DNA from: Succinivibrio dextrinosolvens
GTDB lineage: Bacteria > Pseudomonadota > Gammaproteobacteria > Enterobacterales > Succinivibrionaceae
Direction: 5' to 3'
DNA length: 64,000 bases
Assembly: GCF_900116345.1 (NCBI RefSeq)
Contig: NZ_FPAH01000003.1
Span: forward strand, 46,973-110,972
Positions 45,368-53,699 of the stretch are shown in pieces (position 1 is the stretch's first letter; each line of letters opens with the position of its first letter). The translations under genes were made by a program, and so were the position numbers. The notes under the pieces were generated by a model. That model was not told where the DNA came from and searched no databases. It was given only the letters and a program-made list of their open reading frames with translations.

Positions 45368-46903
45368 ATGCTACGAATATACAGATGCAAAAGACAGGAA
45401 GTTTCACCTCAGGTATTAGCCTATGCACCTCATGCTGCACAATGGGACAGAGAAATTGAACAGCAGCTTGGTCAGGAATATTCAGCAATACTGGCTCAGC
45501 CTGTTGTCGATGGCGAGTATGTAAATTTTCTGACTCCTAAAAGCGGTGAACAGATTGAGGTTGATTCCTCCAATCGTAGTCAGTTTGCAAAAGCCTCTGA
45601 ACTTTTAGAGAAGCGTAAAGAGCATGTTTATAACTTTCTGATCTCAGATAAGCCTCTGCTTAATCAGGAGCTTATCTCATCACGTGCTGATTATGCCTAC
45701 GCGGTAGCTCATGCTGAGAAGTTTTTTGTTCTGCAGAATGAGATACCGGTTGCGGTTGGAGCCTTATTGAATGCAAAACCAGTATGGCTAAATCCAGTAC
45801 CTCCGGTAGCAGCTGCAGCAATTCCTCCTAAGAAAGGATGTCTCCTTCCTTTTTTACTGCTGCTTCTGTTAGGTCTGCTGCTTCTAGGTCTTTTATGGTG
45901 GTTTTTCCTGAGACCATGGCCAATGGAAGGAACCTTAAAGGATCGCTTCGATGCTTTATTTGGCAATCAGACTGAACAGGTTGTTGAACCTCCAGTACCT
46001 CCTCAGGAGGAAGTTAAGGAAGAACCTGTAGTTCAGCCTGAACCTAAAGAAGATGAAGAAAAGAAGGCTTTAGAAGAGAAACTAAAGGAAGAAGAGGCAA
46101 AACGACTCGCTCTTGAAGAAGAACTCAAGGCTAAAAAGGAAGCTGAGGAGAAAGCTGAACAGGAGAGACTTGCTGCTGAAGCTCTAAAGAAGAAGCAGGA
46201 AGAGGAAGCTGCACAGCTAGCTGCCAAGAAGAAAGCTGAGGCTGAAGCTAAGAAAAAGGCCGAAGAAGCTAAAAAGAAGGCTGAAGCCAAGAAGGTTCCA
46301 AAGTGTAAGACCTTAAAGGAGCAGGGCAAGATGCCTCAGATGGCAATTGCTTTTGACGGTTCTGAGTCTATGCAGATGAGATACGGTTCAACAACCAGAT
46401 TAAAGGCAGCCAAGAGTGCTGCAAAGGATCTGATCGGCAGCGTTGATAAGAATGTAAGTATCGGTCTTGTGGAAATCAACGGTTGTCCAGCAGCTAAGAA
46501 CAGAGGTTTCTTCGCTCCTGCAAAACGTTCTGCTCTGTTAGCCTCAATTGATAATATCAATCCTTACGCATTCGACGGAAAGACTCCACTTGTAAACGGT
46601 CTGAATTCCCTTTCAAAGATGCTTGACGGTAAGAACTCAGATGCAGTCGGTATTCTGATCTCAGACGGTGAGGATACCTGTCCTTTCACCTCTAATATGA
46701 ATGTATGTACCGTGGCTCAGAAGATTCATGAGCGTCAGCCTAAGCTTAAGATCCATACAATTCTGATTGGTGATTCCATTGATTCTGCTTCCTGTATTGC
46801 AAGAAATACCGGTGGACAGGTATTCAAGCCAAAGGATGCAAAGCAGATTGAAGCTTTCTTAAAACAGGCTGGTGCTTCACTGAAGAAAGTATGTGAAGAT
46901 TAA
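45368..46903 (+). CDS. SrfA-like membrane protein fused to a von Willebrand A domain, module B
   Basis: The 511-residue protein starts with a cytosolic domain (~1-150) that parallels the SrfA-like neighbour at 46969 (QLGQEYSAILAQPVVDGEYVN versus QLGQKYADYLAVPRFTADGS). A proline-rich hinge and KKGCLLPFLLLLLLGLLLLG membrane segment (~155-182, N-in) follow, then a highly charged Lys/Glu/Ala coiled-coil stalk (~200-310). The C-terminal vWA domain (~320-510) has MIDAS DGSES (AIAFDGSESMQMRY) and ISDGEDTCPF. A vWA domain on a stalk projecting into the periplasm from a cytosolic anchor is predicted. It starts 4 nt after the SUMF1 stop. Confidence 0.78.
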   Translation: MLRIYRCKRQEVSPQVLAYAPHAAQWDREIEQQLGQEYSAILAQPVVDGEYVNFLTPKSGEQIEVDSSNRSQFAKASELLEKRKEHVYNFLISDKPLLNQELISSRADYAYAVAHAEKFFVLQNEIPVAVGALLNAKPVWLNPVPPVAAAAIPPKKGCLLPFLLLLLLGLLLLGLLWWFFLRPWPMEGTLKDRFDALFGNQTEQVVEPPVPPQEEVKEEPVVQPEPKEDEEKKALEEKLKEEEAKRLALEEELKAKKEAEEKAEQERLAAEALKKKQEEEAAQLAAKKKAEAEAKKKAEEAKKKAEAKKVPKCKTLKEQGKMPQMAIAFDGSESMQMRYGSTTRLKAAKSAAKDLIGSVDKNVSIGLVEINGCPAAKNRGFFAPAKRSALLASIDNINPYAFDGKTPLVNGLNSLSKMLDGKNSDAVGILISDGEDTCPFTSNMNVCTVAQKIHERQPKLKIHTILIGDSIDSASCIARNTGGQVFKPKDAKQIEAFLKQAGASLKKVCED

Positions 46904-46968
46904 GATTCAGATAGTATTAGTTGTTATATACGAAAACAGAATATTAAGAGTAGGTTTAAGGAGAAAAA

Positions 46969-48507
46969 ATGGCATCAAGATTACTTAACAGTGGTGATTT
47001 GAAGAATTATTTTGCCATTGGAGAGGATGGTGTTCTGGTATGGCAGAGAGCTGATGCCTTCAGATCCTCCATTATTACTTCAGAACAGCTTGGTCAGAAA
47101 TATGCTGATTATCTGGCTGTTCCAAGATTTACTGCTGATGGTTCTCATGTGGACTGGTTTATTCCGTTTGCAGCTGACAACAAACAGGGCGAGTACAGTG
47201 TGGTCGCATGGCCGGCAGCTTCACCGGCTGAAAAGCGTGCTGCTATGGAAGAGCTTAATCGTCTGAATGAGAAATTTCTAAACTATGGTTTTAATCTTCA
47301 GGCTCGTGCTCTTAATGCCAACGACAGATTGTTTGCTCATTTTCTGACCGGTACCGGAGATGGTGATGCTGTTAATCCTGCAATTCATTTCCCTGATGAA
47401 GAATGTGTTTACATTGTAAACGGCCGTCCAGTAATTACTTTCTGGGGCTTTTTGAATCGAGGTGATACCTTATCTGGTGATCCTTTCACAAGATTAAGAG
47501 CCTCTCTACCTCCTGTCGCAGGTGCTGCTCCTGTAAAACCTGCAGTTGCAGCGACTCCAGTCGCAACTCCTCATAAGTGGTGCTGGCTGCTTCTGCCTTT
47601 ACTGTTACTGCTCTTACCGCTGCTTGCTTATCTGTTATGGTGGTGGTTCTTTGCAAGAGTACATGGACTACCTCTGTTTGGTAGCTTCCCTGATCTTGGT
47701 AATTTATCATTAGAGCCTGCTCAGAAAACTCTGGTTGTTCCTGACAGACTTGACAAGGAGAAGATTGTTCGCCTTAATGATGGTACAGTCGTAAAGGTTG
47801 ATGGAGAAAATGTTCAGGGCAGTGTTCCTGTAACAGAAGAGCCACAGACTGTTCCTGAGAACGTAATTCCAGATGCACAGCAGGAGCCGGTTTCTGAACC
47901 TGCAGCAAATGAACCTGTTGCAGAAGATCCTAATGCAAATCAGAATGAAACTCCTGCACAGGAGCCTGAAAATCCTGCAGCACAGGAAGATAATAAGAAC
48001 GCTGATAATGAACAGCCTTCAGAGAATCCTCAGGATCCATTACAGAACAAGACTGATGACAATCAGAATGTTCCTGTACCTCCACAGCTTAGTGAAGATA
48101 ACACCACAGCTCCAGTAGCTGATGGTCCTCAGCTTTCCAACTCTGATCTGAACAGTGGTGATATTACAAAGCTGGATGGAACCTGGAAAGTAAATTCCGC
48201 AATTGTTGATAAAAAGACCAATAAACCTATTCAGCTTGAATATAATTTCAAAGATGGAAAGGGAACCGCTACTATTTCTCAGAAAAATGGTGTTAAATGT
48301 ACCGGTAATGTAAATGGAGGATTATCCGGTGGTGCTCTGACAATTCAGGGTAATTCCATTGCCAACTGCACCGATGGTTCCTCCTATGCAATGCCTAAGG
48401 TTGTATGTAAGCCTGGTAAAGATGGAAACTCTGACTGTACTTCATCTTATGATGGCAAGTCATCAGGAACAACAAAGTCTGAATTTCCTATGACTATTCA
48501 CAGGTAA
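46969..48507 (+). CDS. SrfA-like single-pass membrane protein, module B
   Basis: The 512-residue protein opens RLLNSGDLKNYFAIGEDGVL and continues FPDEECVYIVNGRPVITFWGF (split motif), which I recognise as typical of SrfA-family proteins (gene next to srfB/srfC in Salmonella). A membrane segment of Leu/Pro/Trp lies at about 203-225. The periplasmic part is a Pro/Glu/Asn-rich low-complexity linker (~270-390), then a beta domain (DLNSGDITKLDGTWKVNS---SGG---SMTIHR) that looks like a lipocalin-like or DUF fold. AAGGAG precedes ATG 46969. Its vWA-bearing sister is directly upstream. Confidence 0.78.
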   Translation: MASRLLNSGDLKNYFAIGEDGVLVWQRADAFRSSIITSEQLGQKYADYLAVPRFTADGSHVDWFIPFAADNKQGEYSVVAWPAASPAEKRAAMEELNRLNEKFLNYGFNLQARALNANDRLFAHFLTGTGDGDAVNPAIHFPDEECVYIVNGRPVITFWGFLNRGDTLSGDPFTRLRASLPPVAGAAPVKPAVAATPVATPHKWCWLLLPLLLLLLPLLAYLLWWWFFARVHGLPLFGSFPDLGNLSLEPAQKTLVVPDRLDKEKIVRLNDGTVVKVDGENVQGSVPVTEEPQTVPENVIPDAQQEPVSEPAANEPVAEDPNANQNETPAQEPENPAAQEDNKNADNEQPSENPQDPLQNKTDDNQNVPVPPQLSEDNTTAPVADGPQLSNSDLNSGDITKLDGTWKVNSAIVDKKTNKPIQLEYNFKDGKGTATISQKNGVKCTGNVNGGLSGGALTIQGNSIANCTDGSSYAMPKVVCKPGKDGNSDCTSSYDGKSSGTTKSEFPMTIHR

Positions 48508-48521
48508 ACAGGAAGATCATT

Positions 48522-49262
48522 ATGATGAAATCAAGTTTGGTTTGTATTGCCGTTGCTCTTAGTGTATTTGTCACCGGCTGCGCTTCCACCGATTCTGGTT
48601 CGGTTAATCCAAATCTGAAAAAGGACGAACCAAAGTTCTTCTCAAAATCTGGAGGTGGCGCCTGTCTTATCGGAGCAACCATCGCAGGTCTGGCATGTCT
48701 TGGCATCAAGGACGATAACAAGGCCGCAGCCTGTCTTATCGCGGCAACTGCCGGCTGTGCCGCAGGTATGACTGCCAACTATATGCTTGATAAAACCAGA
48801 GCTAATTATCACAATCTTGAGGATCAGCTTGATGCCAGCAAGAAGCAGGTTCAGGACAGTATAAACAGTACCAGAACCCTAAAGGAAACTTCAGAGCAGA
48901 CTTTAGCTGATGATCGTGCCGAGGTTGAAAGTATCAAGGCTAACATCAAAGCAGGAACTGCCTCAAAGGCTGATTTAGAGAAAAAGCTTTCAGATATGGA
49001 GGCAAATCTTGCTTACATGAGAAAGAGACTTGATTCGGATAAATCAACGCTTAATGAATACAGGTCCTTAAGAGATTCCCTTGATAGGGGTGAAGGTGGC
49101 AAGCCTGCAACTAACAGCAGAGTGGCCGAGAGAAAAGCTGAAGAGCTTGATAATGAGATTGAAAGATTAGAGCAGAATATATATGAGCTTGAAAACTCAA
49201 TCTCAAGTTATGCTCAGCAAACCTCAATTGTAAAGGGCGATGTAAGCCAGATTAGTATTTAG
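48522..49262 (+). CDS. Coiled-coil lipoprotein with Ala/Gly/Cys-rich segment, module B
   Basis: The 246-residue protein has a lipobox VTGC (C20 with the first ATG), Ala at the next position, so outer-membrane sorting is expected. A hydrophobic Gly/Ala segment (~45-90) contains five Cys, unusual for a glycine-zipper region, then a coiled coil follows (LDASKKQVQDSINSTRTL onward). It takes the same position as the glycine-zipper lipoprotein in module A. AGGAAG at 48510-48515 serves either ATG 48522 or the in-frame ATG 48525. Confidence 0.83.
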   Translation: MMKSSLVCIAVALSVFVTGCASTDSGSVNPNLKKDEPKFFSKSGGGACLIGATIAGLACLGIKDDNKAAACLIAATAGCAAGMTANYMLDKTRANYHNLEDQLDASKKQVQDSINSTRTLKETSEQTLADDRAEVESIKANIKAGTASKADLEKKLSDMEANLAYMRKRLDSDKSTLNEYRSLRDSLDRGEGGKPATNSRVAERKAEELDNEIERLEQNIYELENSISSYAQQTSIVKGDVSQISI

Positions 49263-49275
49263 GAATTAAGCTTTT

Positions 49276-49770
49276 ATGAAGAATATAAATAAGTTAGTTT
49301 TACTTGGTTCATTATTTTTAACAGCCTGTACAACATCTCCGGATAAATGCGACCCAAGTATTAGTGACCCAAGTTTTCTGGATAAACTAGGTTGTGTTGC
49401 TTCCGGTTCCTATGAGAAAAGAGTTAATGCCAAGTCTCAGGAAATTAAAGATCTGGCTGCTCAGCAGAAAGAGTTGTCTCAGAGTGTTATTGAACTTGAA
49501 AGTCAGCGCAGTGCTATTATTTCTGACAGGACTACACGTTTGGCCGAGATGGATAAGATAAATGATAATCTAAGTTCTCTTGAGGCATCTTTAAGACAGA
49601 AGAATGCTATGACCAAAGATCTTCAGACAAAGATTAACAATGTCAGAAATTCTTCAGAGGCAGTAAAGAATCTGGATGAAGATGCAAGCATTATGGAGAA
49701 GAAGGCTAAGGTTGCTCAGCTGAAGAAACAGTATGATGAACTGTTAGATAGTATGGCTCAAGGCTATTAA
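49276..49770 (+). CDS. Coiled-coil lipoprotein, module B
   Basis: The 164-residue protein has lipobox LTAC (Cys18) followed by Thr, giving predicted outer-membrane sorting. YEKRVNAKSQEIKDLAAQQK aligns with the module A lipoprotein at 10185, and both have a C-terminal EKKAKVAQLKKQ-type helix. The mature chain is nearly all coiled coil. It is the last gene of the module B operon; stem-loops follow at 49784 and 49905. Confidence 0.85.
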   Translation: MKNINKLVLLGSLFLTACTTSPDKCDPSISDPSFLDKLGCVASGSYEKRVNAKSQEIKDLAAQQKELSQSVIELESQRSAIISDRTTRLAEMDKINDNLSSLEASLRQKNAMTKDLQTKINNVRNSSEAVKNLDEDASIMEKKAKVAQLKKQYDELLDSMAQGY

Positions 49771-49783
49771 ACAGACAAAAAAA

Positions 49784-49820
49784 GTGCCAGGATCAAGAAT
49801 GATAAAAGAAATCCTGGCAC
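49784..49820 (+). terminator. Stem-loop after module B
   Basis: A perfect 10-bp stem (GTGCCAGGAT / ATCCTGGCAC) with a 17-nt loop lies 14 nt after the last lipoprotein gene. An A-tract precedes it and a modest T-rich stretch follows; probably the operon terminator. Confidence 0.65.
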
Positions 49821-49904
49821 ATCAAATTCTTTCTATTGGATCTTAATTTTAGGTGATCTTTTCAGATAAGCAATTTTTTATACAGAATTCAGAAATATGT
49901 TAAT

Positions 49905-49944
49905 AAAAGCCGATATTCAATAGAATCAATCAGTTGGCTTTTTT
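49905..49944 (+). terminator. Second terminator-like hairpin upstream of prfA
   Basis: AAAAGCC (49905-49911) pairs with GGCTTTT (49936-49942) and is followed by T residues. The 24-nt loop makes it weaker than the preceding stem. Confidence 0.5.
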
Positions 49945-50069
49945 ATGAATGTCTGTAAAACATCAACTCTTTGTTTTTTCCTTTTAAAAATTTCTCGATT
50001 TTGTGAAGTACCCTCTTGTCTTTTGTATATTATTTTTTTCTTTACCAATCTTCAAAAAAATGTGATTTC

Positions 50070-50078
50070 TGCTAAAAT
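50070..50078 (+). promoter_or_regulatory. Extended -10 element upstream of prfA
   Basis: TGCTAAAAT fits the TGn-TATAAT extended -10 form and lies 32 nt before the prfA ATG. The -35 region is poor, as is common for extended -10 promoters. Confidence 0.5.
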
Positions 50079-50110
50079 AAGGCCAAATTTTTTAACGTTG
50101 AAAGAGTGTT

Positions 50111-51205
50111 ATGCAAGAATCTATTTTACGTAAACTAGAGGCTCTGGTTGAGCGTCATCAGGAAGTTGAACAGCTTTTAAGCCAGCCTGATGTTATCGCG
50201 GATCAGGATAAATTCCGTGAACTTAACCGTGAGTATTCACAGCTGCAGGTTACAGTAACTACATATAAAGAATATACAACCGCTGTATCAGATCTTGAAG
50301 AAATGGAGCTGATGCTGAATGGTGATGATGAAGATATGAAGGCTATGGCCGAGGAAGAAATCGGTCCTACCAGAGAGAAGACTGAGCATCTTGAACATGA
50401 GCTTCAGTTACTTCTTCTTCCTCATGACAAGCGCGATGACTGTAACTGCTTCCTTGAAATCCGTGCCGGTACCGGTGGTGATGAAGCTGCTCTGTTTGCA
50501 GGTGATCTGTTCAAGATGTACACCCACTATGTTGAGTCAAAGGGCTGGCAGCTTGAGGTTATCTCTGTAGCAGAAGGTGAAATGGGCGGCTACAAGGAAA
50601 TTATTGCCAAGATGTCTGGTGAAGGCGCATATGGCTATATGAAGTTTGAGTCAGGTGGTCACCGTGTTCAGCGTGTACCTGTAACAGAAACTCAGGGCCG
50701 TGTTCACACCTCCGCATGTACTGTAATGGTTCTGCCAGAGATTCCACCTGCAGAAGCTCCAGTTATCAATCAGTCTGATTTAAGAATTGATACCTTCCGT
50801 GCATCAGGTGCCGGTGGTCAGCACATTAACAAGACTGATTCTGCAATTCGTATTACCCACCTTCCAACTGGTATTGTGGTTGAGTGTCAGGATGAGCGTT
50901 CACAGCATCAGAACAGAGCCCGTGCTATGGAAGTTCTGTACTCAAGACTTGCTCAGTTAGAGGAAGATAAGAGAAATGCACAGGCTACTGAGATGCGTCA
51001 CAGTATCTTAGCTTCAGGTGACCGTTCTGATCGTATCAGAACCTATAACTTCCCTCAGAGCCGTATTACCGATCATCGTATCAACCTGACTGTTTATCGT
51101 TTAGACGAAGTTCTGGCAGGTAATCTTGATCTGATGCTTAAACCTGTAATTGAGGAGTTCAAGGCAGAACAGCTTGCTTCTATGGCTTCTCAGGGTGCTC
51201 TGTAA
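50111..51205 (+). CDS. prfA: Peptide chain release factor 1
   Basis: RF1 reads UAA and UAG stop codons and triggers peptide release. The 364-residue protein has the codon-reading tripeptide PVT ([15 protein letters not shown]; PxT class of RF1) and the GGQ loop ([20 protein letters not shown]) whose Gln is methylated by PrmC. The length equals the family norm. prmC follows in the same direction after 61 nt, the standard gammaproteobacterial arrangement. Confidence 0.98.
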   Translation: MQESILRKLEALVERHQEVEQLLSQPDVIADQDKFRELNREYSQLQVTVTTYKEYTTAVSDLEEMELMLNGDDEDMKAMAEEEIGPTREKTEHLEHELQLLLLPHDKRDDCNCFLEIRAGTGGDEAALFAGDLFKMYTHYVESKGWQLEVISVAEGEMGGYKEIIAKMSGEGAYGYMKFESGGHRVQRVPVTETQGRVHTSACTVMVLPEIPPAEAPVINQSDLRIDTFRASGAGGQHINKTDSAIRITHLPTGIVVECQDERSQHQNRARAMEVLYSRLAQLEEDKRNAQATEMRHSILASGDRSDRIRTYNFPQSRITDHRINLTVYRLDEVLAGNLDLMLKPVIEEFKAEQLASMASQGAL

Positions 51206-51219
51206 TCCCATCACAAATA

Positions 51220-51253
51220 AATAACTATTCACAGTTTTCTGTGGATAGTTATT
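51220..51253 (+). other. Long hairpin between prfA and prmC
   Basis: Bases 51220-51234 pair with 51239-51253 to give a 15-bp stem (one G-T wobble) capped by TTTT. There is no T-tract on the plus strand, so this looks like an mRNA processing or translational-control structure rather than a simple terminator. It lies 13 nt before the prmC ATG, where no Shine-Dalgarno is obvious. Confidence 0.6.
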
Positions 51254-51266
51254 AAAAATCCTTCCT

Positions 51267-52097
51267 ATGACTATATTTGAAGCTTTAAAACTCTCCCGTG
51301 CAAAACTTGCTGGTGCAGGAATAGAAAGTGCTTCTCTTGATGCCTCTTTAATTCTTTCTTATCTGACAGATTTAACTAAGGTTCAGCTGATTACTCATGA
51401 TACAGATGAACTTTCTGATGAAACTGTAAATCATTTGAATGAGCTGATAGAGAAGAGAATTAGCGGTTATCCTATTGCTTATATTCTTGGATATAAGGAA
51501 TTTTGGGGATTGAAGCTAAAGGTAACTGAAGATACTTTAATTCCAAGACCTGATACCGAGATAATAGTTCAAAAGGCTCTCGACTGTAAGGTTCATGGCC
51601 CAATTCTGGATATGGGAACCGGAACTGGCGCGATTATTCTGGCTTTAAAATCAGAGTATGGGGATGCGGTTGAGGCTTATGCCTGCGATATTTCTAAAAA
51701 AGCTCTAAATGTTGCCAGAGAGAATGCAAGAACTCATTCCCTGGATGTAACCTTTATTGAGTCAGACTGGTTCAGTGCTTTAGGGGATAAGAAGTTTTCT
51801 TTAATTGTTTCAAATCCTCCTTACATTGAGGAGAATGATCCCCATCTTACAAAGACTTCTCTTCCTTATGAACCTATAAGTGCTCTGACTTCCGGTTCTG
51901 ATGGTCTTGATGATATCCGAATCATATGTGCAGATGCTCTCTCTCATCTGGAGTCAGGCGCACCTCTGCTGATTGAACACGGCTATAACCAGGGCAAATC
52001 CGTTGCCACTATTTTTACTGAAAACGGTTATAAGAATGTGGAAACCATCAAAGATTTAGCCGGAAATGACAGAGTAACGATTGGGTTTCTTATCTAG
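51267..52097 (+). CDS. prmC: Peptide chain release factor N5-glutamine methyltransferase
   Basis: PrmC methylates the GGQ glutamine of release factors using SAM. The 276-residue protein has an N-terminal helical domain, FWGLKLKVTEDTLIPRPDTE, the SAM motif LDMGTGTGAIILALKSE and the catalytic NPPY (VSNPPYIEENDP). It is directly downstream of its substrate gene prfA. The start ATG 51267 has only a weak ribosome site (TCCTTCCT region), possibly masked by the upstream hairpin. Confidence 0.97.
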   Translation: MTIFEALKLSRAKLAGAGIESASLDASLILSYLTDLTKVQLITHDTDELSDETVNHLNELIEKRISGYPIAYILGYKEFWGLKLKVTEDTLIPRPDTEIIVQKALDCKVHGPILDMGTGTGAIILALKSEYGDAVEAYACDISKKALNVARENARTHSLDVTFIESDWFSALGDKKFSLIVSNPPYIEENDPHLTKTSLPYEPISALTSGSDGLDDIRIICADALSHLESGAPLLIEHGYNQGKSVATIFTENGYKNVETIKDLAGNDRVTIGFLI

Positions 52098-52424
52098 TCT
52101 GAAAAGAAATACGGCACCAGGTGAAGCACCTGATGCCGATAAGATCCTTATGTTTGTTTGATTGTATAGAATTAACTTATGGGTTCATTATACGGAGAAT
52201 TAAATTAAAAAAGTTGATCTAGAGCAATGTTTGGAAAATATGCTCATTTTTATATAATAAATTAAACAGTCCTACGTGTTTGTTTGCCTAATCTTATATC
52301 TTCTTTGCCTAATTTTGTATAAAACGTTTTTTTACTCTAGTTCCTAATAAAATTAAATCCGATTTATCTGCTGAAATCCTCCTTATGACCTAATCTTAAA
52401 ATGAGTTCTTTTGTGAGGTACGCC
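52098..52424. other. Intergenic region with hairpin after prmC
   Basis: At 52112-52138, CGGCACCAGGTG pairs with CACCTGATGCCG (one mismatch) around AAG, a strong stem without a T-tract that probably marks the prmC transcript end. The remaining ~280 nt are AT-rich and show nothing further that I can support, apart from the GAGG ribosome site at 52415-52418. Confidence 0.5.
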
Positions 52425-52979
52425 ATGACAGATGTATTTGAGAAGCTATTAAAAGGAAGAAAGGTAAATATTCGCTCTGAAGAATTTGCTCCCGCAATTG
52501 AGAATATCTATTGGGCAAATGCTATGTGCCATAGAATCAATTTCAGCGAACCTGATTTTAAGATTCTGAAAACTCTTTTTGATGAACTCTTCAATGGCAA
52601 GCTCCCTCCGTCTTCAATTCTAATCCCTCCTATTCATATATATTTTCCACGCCATCTGTTTATTGGAGAGAATGTTTTTGTCAATCATAACAGTACCTTT
52701 ATGGCGGCAGGAGGTATTGAGATTGGTGAAGGTACCTTTATTGGTCCTAATGTATCAATCATTACGGATAATCATGAATTTGGCTCCCTTCAGTATTTGC
52801 ATCCAAAAAGGGTAAAGATTGGAAATAGAGTCTGGATCGGTGCCAATGCGCTGATACTTCCGGGAGTAACAATAGGGGATGATGCTGTGGTTGGTGGTGG
52901 AGCTGTAGTAACTTCGGATGTGGAGAGTAAGACACTGGTTGGAGGTAACCCAGCCAAGGTTATTAAGAAACTTAAGTAA
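52425..52979 (+). CDS. Maltose/galactoside-type sugar O-acetyltransferase (left-handed beta helix)
   Basis: The 184-residue enzyme matches the Maa/LacA family that moves acetyl from acetyl-CoA to sugars. An N-terminal Mac domain (~1-55) precedes hexapeptide repeats (IHIYFPRHLFIGENVFVNHN, GIEIGEGTFIGPNVSI). ITDNHE carries the catalytic His, and VWIGANALILPGVTIGDDAVVGGGAVVTSDV completes the coil. GAGG at 52415-52418 lies 6 nt before ATG 52425, which is preferred over ATG 52401. It stands alone, so the sugar acceptor cannot be told. Confidence 0.88.
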   Translation: MTDVFEKLLKGRKVNIRSEEFAPAIENIYWANAMCHRINFSEPDFKILKTLFDELFNGKLPPSSILIPPIHIYFPRHLFIGENVFVNHNSTFMAAGGIEIGEGTFIGPNVSIITDNHEFGSLQYLHPKRVKIGNRVWIGANALILPGVTIGDDAVVGGGAVVTSDVESKTLVGGNPAKVIKKLK

Positions 52980-53018
52980 TTACTCGATGATTTAAGATTG
53001 AGGCAAGAGTTTTAAAGA

Positions 53019-53050
53019 CAAAAAAAAGACGCTATAAAGCGTCTTTTTTT
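53019..53050. terminator. Bidirectional rho-independent terminator
   Basis: GACGCT-ATAA-AGCGTC stem (53028-53043) is flanked by an A-tract on the left and a T-tract on the right, so it works for both the acetyltransferase (plus) and maoP (minus). Confidence 0.9.
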
Positions 53051-53062
53051 CACACGTCAGAA

Positions 53063-53416
53063 TTAATCTAAGCCTGAAGTGTCGTCTGATGAACCGTTTA
53101 TGTAGCCATTGCCATTTAACTCGTCATCATTACCAACAGAGCATAGTCTGTGAAGGTGACGTGGCTGGATAACCTGAAGATACTTCTTGAAAATTTTTGC
53201 GTTATGATCGGTAATAACCTCATCTGAAGTAATCTGTTTTACAAAAACTTTCTCTTCTTCTGTTTTTGGCTTGCGAGTTCCGTTGTAAAGCTCCATCATT
53301 GCAGTGCCATACTTCTCAAGCAGGTTTGACTCATTGATAGTAAAATCACCACTGCGACGGATACCACGTGCAAAGTGCTGGAAATCATTAAAAGGCTTTT
53401 CTGACTCAAAGCTCAT
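53063..53416 (-). CDS. maoP: Macrodomain Ori organisation protein MaoP (YifE)
   Basis: The 117-residue protein aligns with E. coli YifE/MaoP: FARGIRRSGDFTINE, NLLEKYGTAMMEL, GTRKPKTEEEKVFV and a late KYLQVIQPRHLHRL. In E. coli, MaoP acts with the maoS DNA site to constrain the Ori macrodomain. The C-terminus is an Asp/Gly/Asn-rich tail. No maoS-like site was sought because I cannot recall its exact sequence. An isolated monocistronic gene bounded by a bidirectional terminator. Confidence 0.9.
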   Translation of the reverse strand: MSFESEKPFNDFQHFARGIRRSGDFTINESNLLEKYGTAMMELYNGTRKPKTEEEKVFVKQITSDEVITDHNAKIFKKYLQVIQPRHLHRLCSVGNDDELNGNGYINGSSDDTSGLD

Positions 53417-53666
53417 TTTTGTATCCTCAAATTAGATTACATATACAAATACAAAATTCATGGAATTATATGCTTTTTTTTAGTGTATGTGTAGCATTTA
53501 GTTGAAATTATTCTCAGACCGCATTCTACCTGCTGATCTTCAAAGAAAAATGAAATCTATCTCGCAAATTTATACATTAATATGGAAAAGCGTTTTTTTA
53601 ACATTTTGAACTTTAAGATAAAAATTTTTCAAAAATGTTTTTTTGAAATAAAAACAGTTAATAAAA

Positions 53667-53695
53667 TTGAGTGTTTACAGGCACTTTGCTAGAAT
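53667..53695 (+). promoter_or_regulatory. Promoter upstream of glnS
   Basis: TTGAGT (53667-53672), a 17-nt spacer and TAGAAT (53690-53695), with TGC before the -10 that also fits an extended -10 element. Confidence 0.7.
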
Positions 53696-53699
53696 TAGC

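Larger units (their letters stand above)
49771..50110. other. Intergenic region between module B and prfA
   Basis: The 340-nt region holds the module B stem-loop (49784-49820), a second terminator-like hairpin (49905-49944) and the prfA promoter (50070-50078). A 62-codon open frame at 49945-50133 is not credible as a gene because it runs into prfA and lacks a ribosome site. Confidence 0.5.

Noticed and set aside
46033..46329. Long minus-strand open frame opposite the coiled-coil stalk of the vWA protein
   Set aside because: It is the mirror of a Lys/Glu/Ala-rich repeat giving a Ser/Phe/Ala-rich translation with no start signals.
49945..50133. 62-codon open frame before prfA
   Set aside because: It overlaps the prfA start, has no ribosome site and lies over the terminator and promoter elements.
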